64,000 nt of DNA, from assembly GCA_020466095.1 (NCBI GenBank), contig CM035806.1, positions 8,092,751 through 8,156,750 of the forward strand. Direction: 5' to 3'. How positions within the stretch are numbered: position 1 is the stretch's first letter; every line of letters begins with the position of its first letter. The notes below the pieces were generated by a model. The model searched no databases, was not told where the DNA came from, and saw only the letters and a program-made list of their open reading frames with translations. The position numbers and the translations under genes were made by a program. The DNA is from Chlorops oryzae. Taxonomy: Eukaryota; Arthropoda; Insecta; Diptera; Chloropidae. This document shows positions 1 through 13,400 of the stretch, one piece after another.

Positions 1-199
1 TTTTTTTTTTTTTTAGGCGATTTATCCTCTCAATGTCTCAAAATAAAGCCAAAACTTCCTTAAAATTGATTTTTAAATCTTCTAATAACCAAAAATTTTA
101 CCCTTGATGATGATATGATGATGGGTGGGACAGCAATCAGAAAACTTTGCCCATTTTCCCAAGCCTTAATAATGTCCCAAAAGACTTTTCTCTCCTAAG

Positions 200-433
200 C
201 ACATATAACCATATATGTCACTCTCATAGATATTGCGCGGGATGTTTCGCGCCAGTTAGAAAGAGATGTTACTCGGCAGGCAAAAAAAGAGCGAGAGAGA
301 AATACTTTTGGTGAGTACCTCAGTGCAAAATGCTCATTTTGGTGAGTACCCAAGACCGTGGTGGGTACCCAAAACCGTGTTGAAAAGAGCCAAAATGGAA
401 ACGACTCCTGAGTGACATATATAGTTATATATG
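200..433. mobile_element. MITE family A, hAT-type, with 8-bp TSD
   Basis: The ends form a 24-bp terminal inverted repeat with two mismatches; the inner part reads ATATATGTCACTC and its complement. Both ends are flanked by the same 8 bases, CTCCTAAG (192-199 and 434-441), as expected for a hAT or P superfamily insertion. There is no coding capacity. A second copy lies at 15243-15471. Confidence 0.85.
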
Positions 434-441
434 CTCCTAAG

Positions 442-1688
442 TGACCGCTAAGGCCCATAAATTTTCCTTTAGTTAGGGGATTATTTCCCTTAACTGGAAA
501 CAGTGGTAAGAGTTCAACCTTGCTCTATACATACGTATACAGCTTCTTAAAAGTAAGACCACAAATTCTAGAGAAAACCATAATTTAGGATAATCATGTT
601 AAATACAATGTAATGATAATAAAAAATAATAATTATAAAACACCATGAACCGAACAAGTCGATTGGAGGTGATCAACAAGAAAACCTGCCTATCTTCGAA
701 TTCGCGTGAAACGGCTAATGAGAATGTAGTAATGTACCCGAACGCGGGGAAAATACGTAATACATGAACTTTGTAATTTAATGATTCATTTATAAATTGA
801 AAGAAGTGGAGCTATGCATTACCAGGTTATCGAAATTGTAAGGAGTAGAAGATTTTTGTTATATTTTCTACCAACAACAATTAAACTTACAATGTGCTTA
901 CAGTTTCAATTACAATGGTAATGCACGATTTTCCTAGGACATCGCTGTACAAAAATCATTGCTTACGTAATGGGTATGTATGGGTATGGTATGTTGAATG
1001 TTTAACTTACTTTGTGTAATGTAGTAATGAGAATTTGAACATACCAAAAAAGAGTACTCTGAGGGTAGACGGAATGCGACTAGTCAAAATGTAGAGTGTT
1101 TTATAAATGAGAATTGACTAGAATTTGAGTACCAAATGGTGGTCGGAAGTAGTGTATTTAGAGGTACAAAGGGAACAATTAACCGATAATTGACCAAAGA
1201 AGGTTTACTCATGGAGTAGTTAGCCCTCGTAAGCCATATTTTTTTTTTTTTTTTTTTTTTTTTTTCAATGAAAAAATCAGATAAAACTAATTTTTGATAG
1301 AGAAAAACGAATCTGGAATTTTAAAAATTTTATTCGAATAAACTGCCTCTAGAGACGGATCCGGGAATTAGAGGGTTAAATTTGGAATTGGTATATGCCA
1401 ATGACAGCTCAGTGTTAAAAAAAAGACCGTTTAAGGCATTTGTTCGCAAATAAAAAAGGGATTCGTTCTGGTCGTTTTGTGACTAGTCGGGGAGTAGTTT
1501 CGTGTAGTAGGAATTACTGCAGGGCTAAGTCTGGGTTACTACACTCTGTATAGGTCAATCTGAAGCGGAGGATAGCCTTTAGCTGAGGGGATCCTGTGAG
1601 CGCTTGTGAGGTGACCACCGATCAACATTTTACATCCCATAAATTTTTTAATTTTTTTTTAATATATTTTTTTTTTAAATATTGGAAC
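442..1688. other. Non-coding stretch, nothing recognised
   Basis: AT-rich sequence with a poly-T run near 1240-1265. No open frame resembles a known protein and I see no RNA gene. Confidence 0.6.
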
Positions 1689-1921
1689 CATGATACAAGA
1701 AAACAAGATAGCGCCACTTCAGTACCGCTATTTTGAGGCTCTCTTTGAGAGCCGAAAATTGAGTTTGTGACGTCACTGAGCGAGAAATTGTTGTTGTTTC
1801 CCATGCTATTCAAAAAAGTAAAAAGCCGGTTTAACATGGGAAAACAACAACAACGAATCGCGATTTTGAGTTTGTGACGTTTCCTCTCTCAAGTGGCGCT
1901 ATCTTGTTTTCTTGTATCATG
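1689..1921. mobile_element. MITE family B, hAT-type, perfect 31-bp TIR
   Basis: The element begins CATGATACAAGAAAACAAGA and ends with the exact complement; the TIR is perfect over 31 bases and runs to GCGCCACTT. The 8-bp direct repeat ATTGGAAC flanks it (1681-1688 and 1922-1929). The interior has inner inverted motifs with AACAACAAC/GTTGTTGTT. A diverged copy lies at 58471-58645. Confidence 0.88.
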
Positions 1922-2304
1922 ATTGGAACCATTAACATTGTTGGCGACTTCTGAGTTTATTTAATTAAAATTTTCCTTGAACTTGCAATTTATAGCCGCA
2001 ACGAACAAACACACGAACAATATTATCACATACATGTTCGTATAGAAATTTGTAAAAAAAAAAAATAATAATAATATAAATAAATAAAAAAAAAAATAAA
2101 AAAATAGAAAAGAAAATCAGAACAAAACGAAAACTAAACTTAAATGCCAGACGACAATAAGTATGCCGCTATCTTTTAAAAATAGGAAAGAAATTATTTA
2201 AAATTGAAGAAGTGGATTTTTTTTTTTGAGAAATTTCGGAAGCCAAATGCTCGCGAGCACAATTCTTCTTCGCGAATACATTAATTCACAGTATCTGCAG
2301 GTCA

Positions 2305-2504
2305 ATGCTTAGCAAAAGTCTGAGAAATTTCGACTTGCTCAGACGCGTTGTAACGAGCAATTGCAGCAAAGCAGCAGCAGCATGGACGTCGTCGACAAGT
2401 GCGAAGAAAGCCAACGGCGGCGAGAAAATAATTCGGAAAAGTACTTTGTGGGAGAACAGCGAGTCCGCTGTCGCTTTGGATTCGAACGAGATGTTTCGAT
2501 TTTG
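2305..2504 (+). CDS. ACC: Probable first coding exon of ACC
   Basis: An open frame from ATG 2305 encodes 66 residues and stops being open exactly where a donor (G|GTAAAA, 2505) occurs. Joined to the acceptor at 4491 the frame is kept, giving the junction [17 protein letters not shown]. This aligns with the region before the biotin carboxylase domain of animal ACC that carries the AMPK-regulated serine (Ser79/80 in mammals), here Ser71. The residue four before that serine is Trp, where I recall Arg in Drosophila and mammals. The N-terminal residues are basic, serine-rich and otherwise unrecognised. The start is tentative: the frame is open upstream to about 2230, TCTGCAG just before the ATG could be an acceptor, and other first exons may exist. 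Confidence 0.55.
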
Positions 2505-2762
2505 GTAAAAGAAAAAAAATAAAAATATACTCATAAATTGTGTATATACAGAGCATAGTGTATTAAATGCAAAAAAAAAATCAAAGTTGAAATTATGGCA
2601 GCGAGTGATTTTCTAAATTGATTCTTGCAAAGATTCCTGCGCCCTCAAAATCTGTGGAACAAGAAGAAGATTTTTATATTTCATTATGTGGACAAAGAAG
2701 AGGAAATTCAACTTGAAAAGGTCTCTCAGGTGTATTCGTAATTGCTCTAGATTCGCCTAACC

Positions 2763-2805
<43 letters not shown>
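2763..2805. repeat. (GACA)n microsatellite
   Basis: About ten tandem GACA units, lying 37 bp upstream of the mariner insertion in the first ACC intron. Confidence 0.9.
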
Positions 2806-2841
2806 GACAGTCAGACAAACAAACCCCTCGTCCCCACTGTA

Positions 2842-4110
2842 ACAGGTTGGCTGATAAGTCCCCGGTCTGACACATAGATGGCGTCGCTAGTATTAAATGC
2901 ATATTATTTTTATATAGTGGCAACACCTTCAAATGATTCGTGTCAAAATTTGACGTCTGTAAGTCAATTAGTTTGTGAGATAGAGCGTCTTTTGTGAAGC
3001 AACTTTTGTTATTGTGAAAAAAATGGAAAAAAAGGAATTTCGTGTTTTGATAAAATACTGTTTTCTGAAGGGAAAAAATACAGTGGAAGCAAAAACTTGG
3101 CTTGATAATGAGTTTCCGGACTCTGCCCCAGGAAAATCAACAATAATTGATTGGTATGCAAAATTCAAGCGTGGTGAAATGAGCACGGAGGACGGTGAAC
3201 GCAGTGGACGCCCGAAAGAGGTGGTTACGCATCTTCACAAGATTGAATGACGTAAGAGTTGTCGAGATACGCTTAAAGATATCAAAGGAACGTGTTGGTC
3301 ATATCATTCATCAATATTTGGATATGAAAAAGCTCTGTGCAAAATGGGTGCCGCGCGAGCTCACATTTGACCAAAAACAACAACGTGTTGATGATTCTGA
3401 GCGGTGTTTGCAGCTGTTAACTCGCAATACACCCGAGTTTTTGCGTCGATATGTGACAATGGATGAAACATGGCTCTATCACTACACTCCTGAGTCCAAT
3501 CGACAGTCGGCTGAGTGGACAGCGATCGGTGAACCGTCTCCGAAGCGTGGAAAGACTCAAAAGTCCGCTGGCAAAGTAATGGCCTCTGTTTTTTTGGGAT
3601 GGGCATGGAATAATTTTTATCGATTATCTTGAGAAGGGAAAAACCATCAACAGTGACTATTATATGTCGTTATTGGAGCGTTTGAAGGTCGAAATCGCGG
3701 CAAAACGGCCCCATATGAAGAAGAAAAAAGTGTTGTTCCACCAAGACAACGCACCGTGCCACAAGTCATTGAGAACGATGGCAAAAATTCATGAATTAGG
3801 CTTCGAATTGCTTCCCCACCCACCGTATTCTCCAGATCTGGCGGCCCCCAGCGACTTTTTCTTGTTCTCAGACCTCAAAAGGATGCTCGCAGGGAAAAAA
3901 TTTGGCTGCAATGAAGAGGTGATCGCCGAAACTGAGGCCTATTTTGAGGCAAAACCGAAGGAGTACTACCAAAATGGTATCAAAAAATTGGAAGGTCGTT
4001 ATAATCGTTGTATCGCTCTTGAAGGGAACTATGTTGAATAATAAAAACGAATTTTGACAAAAAAAAAAGTGTTTTTCTTTGTTAGACCGGGGACTTATCA
4101 GCCAACCTGT
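2842..4110 (+). mobile_element. Himar1-like mariner (irritans subfamily), full length, dead
   Basis: The two ends are perfect 27-bp inverted repeats starting ACAGGTTGGCTGATAAGTCC, which is the terminal sequence of Himar1/irritans mariners. TA dinucleotides flank the element (2840-2841 and 4111-4112), the expected target duplication. Length is 1269 bp, close to the usual 1.3 kb. It lies in the first intron of ACC in the same orientation as the gene. Confidence 0.95.
3023..4041 (+). pseudogene. Mariner transposase, inactivated
   Basis: The translation follows the Himar1 transposase closely from MEKKEFRVLIKYCFLKGKN to LEGRYNRCIALEGNYVE. It is broken in at least three places. A deletion and frame change after RSGRPKEVVT (near 3230) ends frame one and removes part of the DNA-binding region. 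One extra T in the run after GTAATGGCCTCTG (near 3590) shifts the frame again. An extra alanine codon in SPDLAAPSDFF lengthens the last catalytic interval from DD34D to DD35D. The first two catalytic motifs, TMDETW and HQDNAPCH, are preserved. Outside these breaks divergence from the remembered family sequence is low, so the insertion may be fairly recent. Confidence 0.92.
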
Positions 4111-4490
4111 TACATGTGTCGTTGTTGCCGCAACAAACATAGGAGAACTTTAAAATGGAATTCATAAACTTCGCTTTTTTGTTTGCTATTCAGATCACAT
4201 TTGAAAATATTGTATAATTTTTATGATATTTTAGAGAGAAACTTAATTCTTTTTGAGGTTTATTTAATTTTTTAATTTTTTTTTTTTTTTTTGTTTTGTT
4301 TTGGTGAAGTTATTGAACTGTCAACGTGAGATATCATCGTACCCTGGCGATTTCGGAGGCCGACGTACTAACGTTGAATTATTTATGAATATATATATAT
4401 ATATACATACATACATATATATAGTAATAATAATCGAGCATATGACTTTCAAAAATGTTTTAAAAAAAAAAAAACTCATTTTCCATTTAG

Positions 4491-7400
4491 GCCAAGTATG
4501 TCAAGAGGTACCGGCCTTGGGCAGGATCGATATCAGGACAGAGACTTTCACATCGCAACAACCGAAGAGTTTGTGAAAAAATTCGGCGGCACCCGTGTGA
4601 TCAATCGTATTCTGATCGCGAATAATGGCATCGCAGCGGTTAAGTGCATGCGTTCCATACGCCGCTGGTCATACGAGATGCTAAAGAACGAACGGGCGGT
4701 ACGATTTGTTGTCATGGTTACACCGGAAGATCTAAAAGCGAATGCCGAATACATTAAAATGGCCGATCATTATGTTCCAGTGCCCGGCGGCTCAAACAAT
4801 AATAATTACGCCAATGTCGAATTAATTGTGGACATAGCGTTGCGAACACAAGTTCAGGTTAGCTTCATCCTACCGTCCTATCTATCCCAGCATCCGATCA
4901 TTTATTAATCACATATATTCAAAATCGAATTTTCACAGGCTGTCTGGGCTGGCTGGGGCCATGCATCGGAGAATCCTAAGCTGCCCGAACTTCTGCACAA
5001 AGAAGGTTTAGTTTTCTTAGGACCACCGGAGCGTGCTATGTGGGCTCTGGGTGATAAAGTCGCATCGTCGATTGTTGCTCAAACAGCTGATATACCAACA
5101 CTGCCATGGTCTGGCTCCGAGCTGAAGGCACAATATAGCGGTAAAAAGATCAAAATTTCAAGTGAACTATTCGCCCGTGGCTGTGTCAGCAATGTGGAAC
5201 AGGGTCTGGTGGCAACCAATAAAATTGGTACGTAAAACGTTTTTTAAATGTCGTCCAAAGTATTTTTTATTTTTATTTATTATTTTTTCGTTAGGTTTTC
5301 CGGTCATGATCAAAGCTTCGGAGGGTGGCGGCGGCAAGGGTATACGTCGTGTAGATACAGCCGAAGAATTTCCAGCCCTATTCCGTCAAGTGCAAGCCGA
5401 AGTGCCTGGTTCGCCGATATTTGTTATGAAACTAGCACGCGGTGCACGTCACTTGGAGGTACAACTGCTGGCCGATCAATATGGAAATGCGATCAGTTTA
5501 TTCGGACGTGATTGCTCCATACAGCGTCGTCATCAGAAAATTATCGAAGAAGCACCTGCGATCGTAGCGCATCCGGAAGTTTTCGAGGATATGGAAAAGG
5601 CTGCCGTACGTCTAGCCAAAATGGTGGGTTATGTTAGTGCCGGTACGGTGGAATATCTGTACGATACAGAGGGGCAATATTTCTTTTTGGAATTGAATCC
5701 ACGTCTTCAAGTTGAGCATCCCTGTACGGAAATGGTTGCCGATGTTAATTTACCAGCTTGCCAATTGCAAATCGGTATGGGTATACCATTGTATCGTATT
5801 AAGGATATACGTTTACTGTACGGTGAATCGCCATGGGGTAGCTCGATCATTGATTTCGAAAATCCAGTTAATAAACCCCGACCATCGGGTCATGTTATTG
5901 CTGCCCGTATTACATCGGAGAATCCGGATGAGGGTTTCAAGCCAAGCTCGGGCACTGTTCAGGAATTGAATTTCCGTTCGAGTAAAAATGTCTGGGGCTA
6001 TTTCAGTGTTGCTGCATCGGGCGGTCTGCATGAATTTGCTGACTCACAATTTGGCCATTGTTTCTCTTGGGGTGAAAATCGTCAGCAGGCACGTGAAAAT
6101 CTTGTAATTGCATTAAAAGAATTATCCATACGTGGTGATTTCCGGACAACGGTTGAATATCTTATAACATTGCTAGAGACGAATAGCTTTTTGGATAATA
6201 CCATTGATACTGCATGGCTGGACGCACTGATCGCCGAGCGCGTACAATCGGAAAAGCCAGATATATTACTTGGTGTCGTATGCGGTGCTCTACATATTGC
6301 CGATCGTCAGATAACCGAGGCATTCTCAAGTTTTCAAACATCTTTGGAGAAGGGTCAAATACAAGCAGCAAATACCTTGACAAACGTTGTCGATGTTGAG
6401 CTCATCAATGGCGGCATTCGATATAAAGTTCAAGCGGCTAAGAGTGGCACCAACTCCTATTTCCTTCTAATGAATAATTCTTTCAAAGAAGTGGAATTGC
6501 ATCGTCTATCGGATGGTGGACTATTACTTTCGTTCGAGGGTGCATCCTATACGACATACATGAAGGAAGAAGTTGATCGTTATCGTATTGTCATTGGAAA
6601 TCAGACGTGCGTCTTCGAAAAGGAGAACGATCCATCATTATTGCGAAGTCCATCGACGGGTAAATTGATAAATTTATTAATCGAAGATGGTGCACATGTG
6701 AACAAAGGACAAGCGTATGCTGAAATCGAAGTTATGAAAATGGTTATGACACTCACATCGCAAGAGGCAGGAACTGTATCGTTCCTCAGACGTCCTGGTG
6801 CTGTTTTGGATGCTGGCTCATTATTGGGTCATTTGGAATTGGACGATCCATCGTTGGTAACGAAAGCCCAACCATATAAGAGTCCATTCCCCCAGCCGGA
6901 GAATGCACAAGTTCCGGAGAAATTGAATCGTGTACATAATACGTATAAACAAATTTTGGAGAACACGCTGGCCGGTTACTGTCTACCCGAACCGTATAAT
7001 GCGCAACGTTTGCGTGACATCATTGAGAAATTCATGCAAAGTCTGCGCGATCCATCGCTTCCGTTGCTTGAACTGCAAGAAGTGATTGCATCGATATCGG
7101 GCCGTATTCCAATATCGGTTGAAAAGAAAATACGAAAACTAATGACGCTCTATGAGCGTAATATAACGAGCGTTCTAGCACAATTTCCATCGCAGCAAAT
7201 TGCCAGTGTGATCGATAGCCATGCGGCGACACTACAAAAGCGTGCCGATCGTGATGTCTTCTTTTTGACCACACAGAGTATCGTACAACTGGTGCAACGC
7301 TATCGAAACGGTATACGCGGGAGGATGAAGGCAGCCGTACATGAATTATTAAGACAGTACTATGACGTGGAATCGCAATTTCAACATGGTCACTATGATA

Positions 7401-10400
7401 AATGCGTTGGCCTAATACGTGAGCGTAATAAGGACGATATGCTGACAGTTGTAAATACCATATTCTCACATTCACAAGTGGCTAAAAAGAATCTGCTCGT
7501 CACATTGCTAATCGATCATCTATGGGCAAATGAACCGGGTCTAACGGATGAGCTGGCAAACACTCTGAGCGAATTAACATCATTGAATCGTGCGGAACAC
7601 TCACGTGTGGCACTTCGGTCGCGTCAAGTCCTTATTGCTGCACATCAGCCCGCTTATGAGTTGCGTCACAATCAAATGGAATCGATATTCTTGTCGGCGG
7701 TAGATATGTATGGTCATGATTTCCATCCGGAGAATCTTCAGCGCCTTATATTGTCGGAAACATCGATTTTTGATATTCTTCACGATTTCTTCTATCATTC
7801 GAATCGTGCTGTTTGCAATGCTGCTCTCGAAGTCTACGTCCGGCGTGCGTACACTTCATACGAGCTGACATGTTTACAGCATTTAGAACTTTCCGGTGGT
7901 CTGCCGCTGGTGCATTTTCAATTTTTATTGCCAACAGCACATCCGAATAGACTATTCTCACGCATAACACAGGACAGTGGAATTGGGATGGAACCATCGA
8001 CAGAATCACTCAGTTGCTCGTATGTCCGGACTGGATGTATGGCCGCATTTGATTCTTTCGAACATTTCGAAATGTATTCGGATGAAATATTGGATCTGCT
8101 TGAGGACTTTGCATCGCCAGCGCTTGTTAGTGCAAAGGTTCTTGAAGCGGTTGAGGCTGCCGATTCGTTATCCGATGGACGTTTGAGTACTTCTATAAAT
8201 GTTTCGCTTTCCGATCCAATATCTCGTGCCAATGCAGCCGAGGAGGCCAAGTCAACAGAACCGATTCATATTGTTAGCGTCGCTGTACGCGAAACTGGTG
8301 ATATGGATGACATCCAAATGGCACAAGTGTTTGGCAGCTACTGTAAAGCGCATCGTGATGAGCTGCTATTAAGACGTATACGTCGTATAACGTTTGCTGC
8401 TCTAAAAGAAGTGAATTGCTGACATCCACATAGCCTAATATCATCTTCAGTGCGCTATTCCAATTCTTAATATATGGCCATTGATCTCTTTCGAATTTCG
8501 AAATCGTATTCGGTCAATTTGGATCTGCTTGGCTTTGCATGCCAGGTTGATGTGCAAAGCGTTCTTGAAGCGGTTCGAAGCTGCCAGATTCGTATATACC
8601 GATGGACGTTTGAGACTTCTATAAGACCTGTTTCGCTTTCCGATCTTCAATATCGTGCCAATCGCCGAGAGGCAATAACGAACGTATTATTCTTGTTAAG
8701 CGTCCTTCCAAACTGGTGATATGGATGACATCCAAATGGCACAAGTGTTTGGCAGCTACTGTAAAGCGCATCGTGATGAGCTGCTATTAAGCGTATACCG
8801 TATACGTTTCTGTCTAAAAATAATCCATCACGATACATCATCTCAGGCCTAGTTAAAAATTAATATATCATACTCTAATTCAACTTACAGAGGCATTTCC
8901 AATCTCACATATCTGACTGATCACTTCGAAGATCGATATCCGTCATTTAACGATATCGATCACTTGATAATCGAATGACACAGTACGATACGATACATTA
9001 CGAACTGCCAATCAGAATGCAGTATCATAGCCGAAGTTATCTGATAAGCAAGAGGTTACCGACTATCGATACTCATACTCAAAATACGCATTCGATACTA
9101 ATACGAAGGTTACGTACTCAAGTCAGTTACGACTACCGTACTACCGATACGATACGATACGATACGATACGATACCAAACAAATACCAGTACGATACCGA
9201 TACGATACGATACGATACGATACGATAATACCAATCAAATACCAGTACGATACCGATACGATACGATACGATACCGATACGATACGATACGATATACGAT
9301 ACCGATACCAATACCAGTACGATACCGATACGATACCAATACGAAATACCGAGTACGATACCGATACATACGATACCATAAATACCGTACGATACGATAC
9401 GATACGATACCGATACGATACCGACGATACGATACCAATCAAATACCAGTACGATACCGATACGATACCGATACGATACGATACGATACATATCAAATAC
9501 CAGTACGATACCGATACGATACCGATACACGTACACGTACACGTACCGGTCACAATTTGATAAATTCCTTCTTTTACATTTTTAGGAAGCTTCCTTCGAA
9601 TACCTTCAAAATGAAGGTGAACGAGTTCTTTTGGAGGCCATGGATGAACTGGAAGTTGCCTTCTCACATCCCCATGCTAAACGCACAGATTGTAATCATA
9701 TATTCTTAAATTTCGTACCAACCGTCATTATGGATCCGGCGAAAATCGAAGAGTCCGTAACAAAAATGATAATGCGCTATGGGCCCAGACTTTTGAAATT
9801 GCGCGTACTGCAAGCTGAACTTAAAATGCTTATACGTCAGTCGCCGCAATCGCCAACACAAACGATTCGTCTTTGCATTGCCAATGATTCCGGTTATTTC
9901 CTGGATATATCAATGTATACGGAATACACGGACCCGGAGACCGGTATTATAAAATTCAAGGCATACGGTGAAAAGCAAGGAGCATTGCATGGCCATCCGA
10001 TTTCAACGCCATACATGACAAAGGATTTCTTGCAACAGAAACGCTTCCAGGCCCAATCGAATGGTACAACTTATGTCTATGACATTCCAGATATGTTCCG
10101 CCAAATGACTGAACGTCAATGGAAGGAATTTTCAAAAGCTAGACCCACAATCGATATACGCATTCCAGAGAAAATTCTAATTGAATGTGTAGAGCTTGTG
10201 CTCGATGATGATAGCCTTGTAGAGTTGCAACGATTGCCTGGCGAGAACAATGTAAATTTTTCATCATTTCAACATTTTTTTTTTTAATACTAATACCACC
10301 CCCCCCACCCACCTATTCATTTCTCCTGCAGTGTGGTATGGTCGCTTGGCGAATTGTACTTGCTACGCCCGAGTATCCCGAAGGACGTGAAATAATTGTA

Positions 10401-13400
10401 ATCGCTAATGATCTGACTTACTTTATTGGATCGTTTGGTATAAAAGAGGATATACTTTTCCATCAAGCTTCACAATTGGCAAGGCAACGTAAGGTTCCCA
10501 GGGTGAGCATATTAGGCCAGATAACAATAGAAGAAAATATATACCTAAAACAAAAAAAAATTTTACATTCCGATTTTCAAGATTTACATCTCCGTAAATA
10601 GTGGTGCAAGAATTGGTTTAGCCGAAGAAGTGAAATCAATGTTCAAAGTAGCATGGGAAGATCCAGAGGAGCCCGATAAGGGTTTCAAATATCTTTATTT
10701 GAATACCGAGGATTACAGTAAAATAGCAAACCAGAATTCTGTGCGTGCGATTTTGATTGAGGACGAAGATGAGCCACGCTATAAAATCACTGATATTATT
10801 GGAAAGGACGATGGCTTGGGCGTTGAAAATCTACGTTACGCTGGCTTAATTGCTGGCGAAACCTCCCAGGCGTATGAAGAGATTGTAACCATATCAATGG
10901 TGACATGTCGAACCATCGGTATTGGTTCATATCTTGTACGTTTGGGTCAGCGTGTCATACAAATTGAGAACTCTCACATTATTTTGACTGGCTATGCTGC
11001 TCTGAACAAGGTAAGTTTGTGGAACAATTGCCTATAGACATTTTTTAAGACTTCTCCTCTCTCTCTCTCTCTCCTCTCTTCCTCTCTTCCTCTCTTCCTC
11101 TCTTCCTCTCTTCCTCTCTTCCTCTCTTCCTCTCTTCCTCTCTTCCTCTCTTCCTCTCTCCTCTCTCCTCTCTTCCTCTCTTCCCTCTCTTCCTCTCTTC
11201 TCTCTCCTCTCTTCCTCTCTTCCTCTCTTCCTCTCTTCCTCTCTTCCTCTCTTCCTCTCTCCTCCTCCCTCTTCCTCTCTTCCTCTCTTCCCTCTCTCTC
11301 CTCTCTTCTCTCTCTTTCCTCTCTTCCTCTCTTCCTCTCTTCTCTCTCCTCTCTTCCTCTCTTCCTCTCTTCCTCTCTTCCTCTCTTCCTCTCTCTCTTC
11401 TCTCTCTCTCTCCTCTCTTCCTCTCTTCCTCTCTTCTTCCTCTCTCCTCTCTTCCTCTCTTCCTCTCTCCTCTCTTCCTCTCTTCCTCTCTCTCTCTTCC
11501 TCTCTCCTCTCTCCTCTCTCCTCTCTCCTCTCTTCTCTCCTCTCTTCCTCTCTTCTCTCTCCTCTCTCCTCTCTTCCTCTCTCTCTCTCTTCCTCTCTTC
11601 CTCTCTTCTCTCTCTCTCTCTCTCTTTCCCTCTCTCTCCCTCTCTTCAATAATACCGTCAATCAATGTAGCTGTTGGGACGCAAAGTGTACGCATCGAAT
11701 AATCAATTGGGCGGTATACAAATCATGTACAACAATGGTGTCTCTCACAAAACCGAAGGTATGTAAAAATCTTCAAAACATGATTTTCTCGCATTTGCTT
11801 GAATTTCTCGTTATGCGCAGCACTCGATCTTGATGGTGTGTACACGATCGTCGATTGGCTTTCGTATATGCCAGCATACATTGGTTGTGAATTACCGATT
11901 GTTCCGCCATGTGATCGTATTGATAGATCAATCGGTTTTATGCCAACGAAATCACCATACGATCCACGTTGGATGCTCGCAGGTCGAGTCAGTCCGGCTA
12001 ATACGAGTGAATGGGAAAGTGGATTCTTTGATCGTGGTTCATGGAAAGAAATAATGGCACCATGGGCTAAGACTGTCGTTACAGGACGTGCACGTATTGG
12101 CGGTGTACCGGTTGGTGTTATAGCAGTCGAAACCCGCACTGTTGAAGTTGAAATGCCAGCCGATCCTGCCAATCTGGATTCTGAGGCTAAGGTAAGACCA
12201 TGAAGAATTTTTTCATTTAAGCAATTTATAATTAGTTTTCATAAACACACCACACACACACACACACACACACATACATAGACATTACAACAAGCTGGTC
12301 AAGTCTGGTATCCAGATTCGTCTTATAAAACAGCGCAGGCAATCAAAGATTTCGGACGTGAAGAGTTGCCGCTCATAATATTTGCGAACTGGCGTGGCTT
12401 CTCCGGCGGTATGAAGGATATGTATGAACAAATTGTTAAGTTCGGTGCGTACATCGTTGATGGATTGCGCGAATATAAGAAACCCGTGCTTATCTATTTG
12501 CCACCAAATGCCGAGTTGCGTGGTGGCGCCTGGGCTGTCCTAGATTCGCTTATTAATCCACGTTATATGGAAACGTATGCAGATCCGGAGGCTCGTGCTG
12601 GCGTCCTAGAGCCCGAAGGTATAGTCGAAATTAAGTACAAAGAAAAGGATTTGCTTAAGACCATTCACCGACTGGACGCAACGACCATTGCGGTAAGGAA
12701 ACTTAGGATCAAAAGTGCACAAGAATATAGCTTATTGAAATGATTTCTTTTTTTTTTTTTTTTTCATAATTATTATTATAGCTGAAGGAAGAAATGGACG
12801 AAAGTATTGCGTCGGGCAACAAATTGAAAGGCGCAGAAATGGAAGAGAAGATCAAGGAACGCGTAAATGCTTTAATGCATGTATATCATACTGTCGCTGT
12901 ACATTTTGCTGATCTACATGATACACCAGAACGTATGCTTGAAAAGCAGTGCATTAACGAAATTGTGCCTTGGCGTGAATCCAGACGTTATTTCTATTGG
13001 CGTTTACGGCGTTTGTTGCTGGAGGATGCCTTTATTAAGAAAATACTCATGGCACAGGACAGTCTCTCTGTGGGTCAGGCCAAACAAATGCTTCGACGCT
13101 GGCTTGTTGAGGATAAGGGCACCACTGAGGTGGGTTGACAAATAAAAGAAATGATGAGAATGGACCCTAATAAATCTTTTTATTTTTCCATTTTCAGGCT
13201 TATTTGTGGGACAAAAACGAAGAGATGGTGCATTGGTATGAAGAACAAATAAAGCCGGACTCAGTTGTTGCAAAGAACATAAATGCCGTTAAACAAGATG
13301 CTGTCATTTCAAAGATAACAAGCTTGTTGCAGGTAACTGCGGCAAAAGAGAGACGTTTTAATGTGTTTTCATTACAATACTATAATTCCTCTTCTTTTTG

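Noticed and set aside
7032..7475. 147-codon frame on the minus strand inside ACC
   Set aside because: Antisense shadow of the well-conserved ACC coding frame.
8975..9709. Long open frames on both strands (about 240 and 185 codons)
   Set aside because: They are produced by the GATAC pentamer repeat, which lacks stops in several frames.
11032..11695. Arg/Glu-rich frames of more than 200 codons on the minus strand
   Set aside because: They lie wholly in the CT-rich intronic low-complexity tract of ACC.
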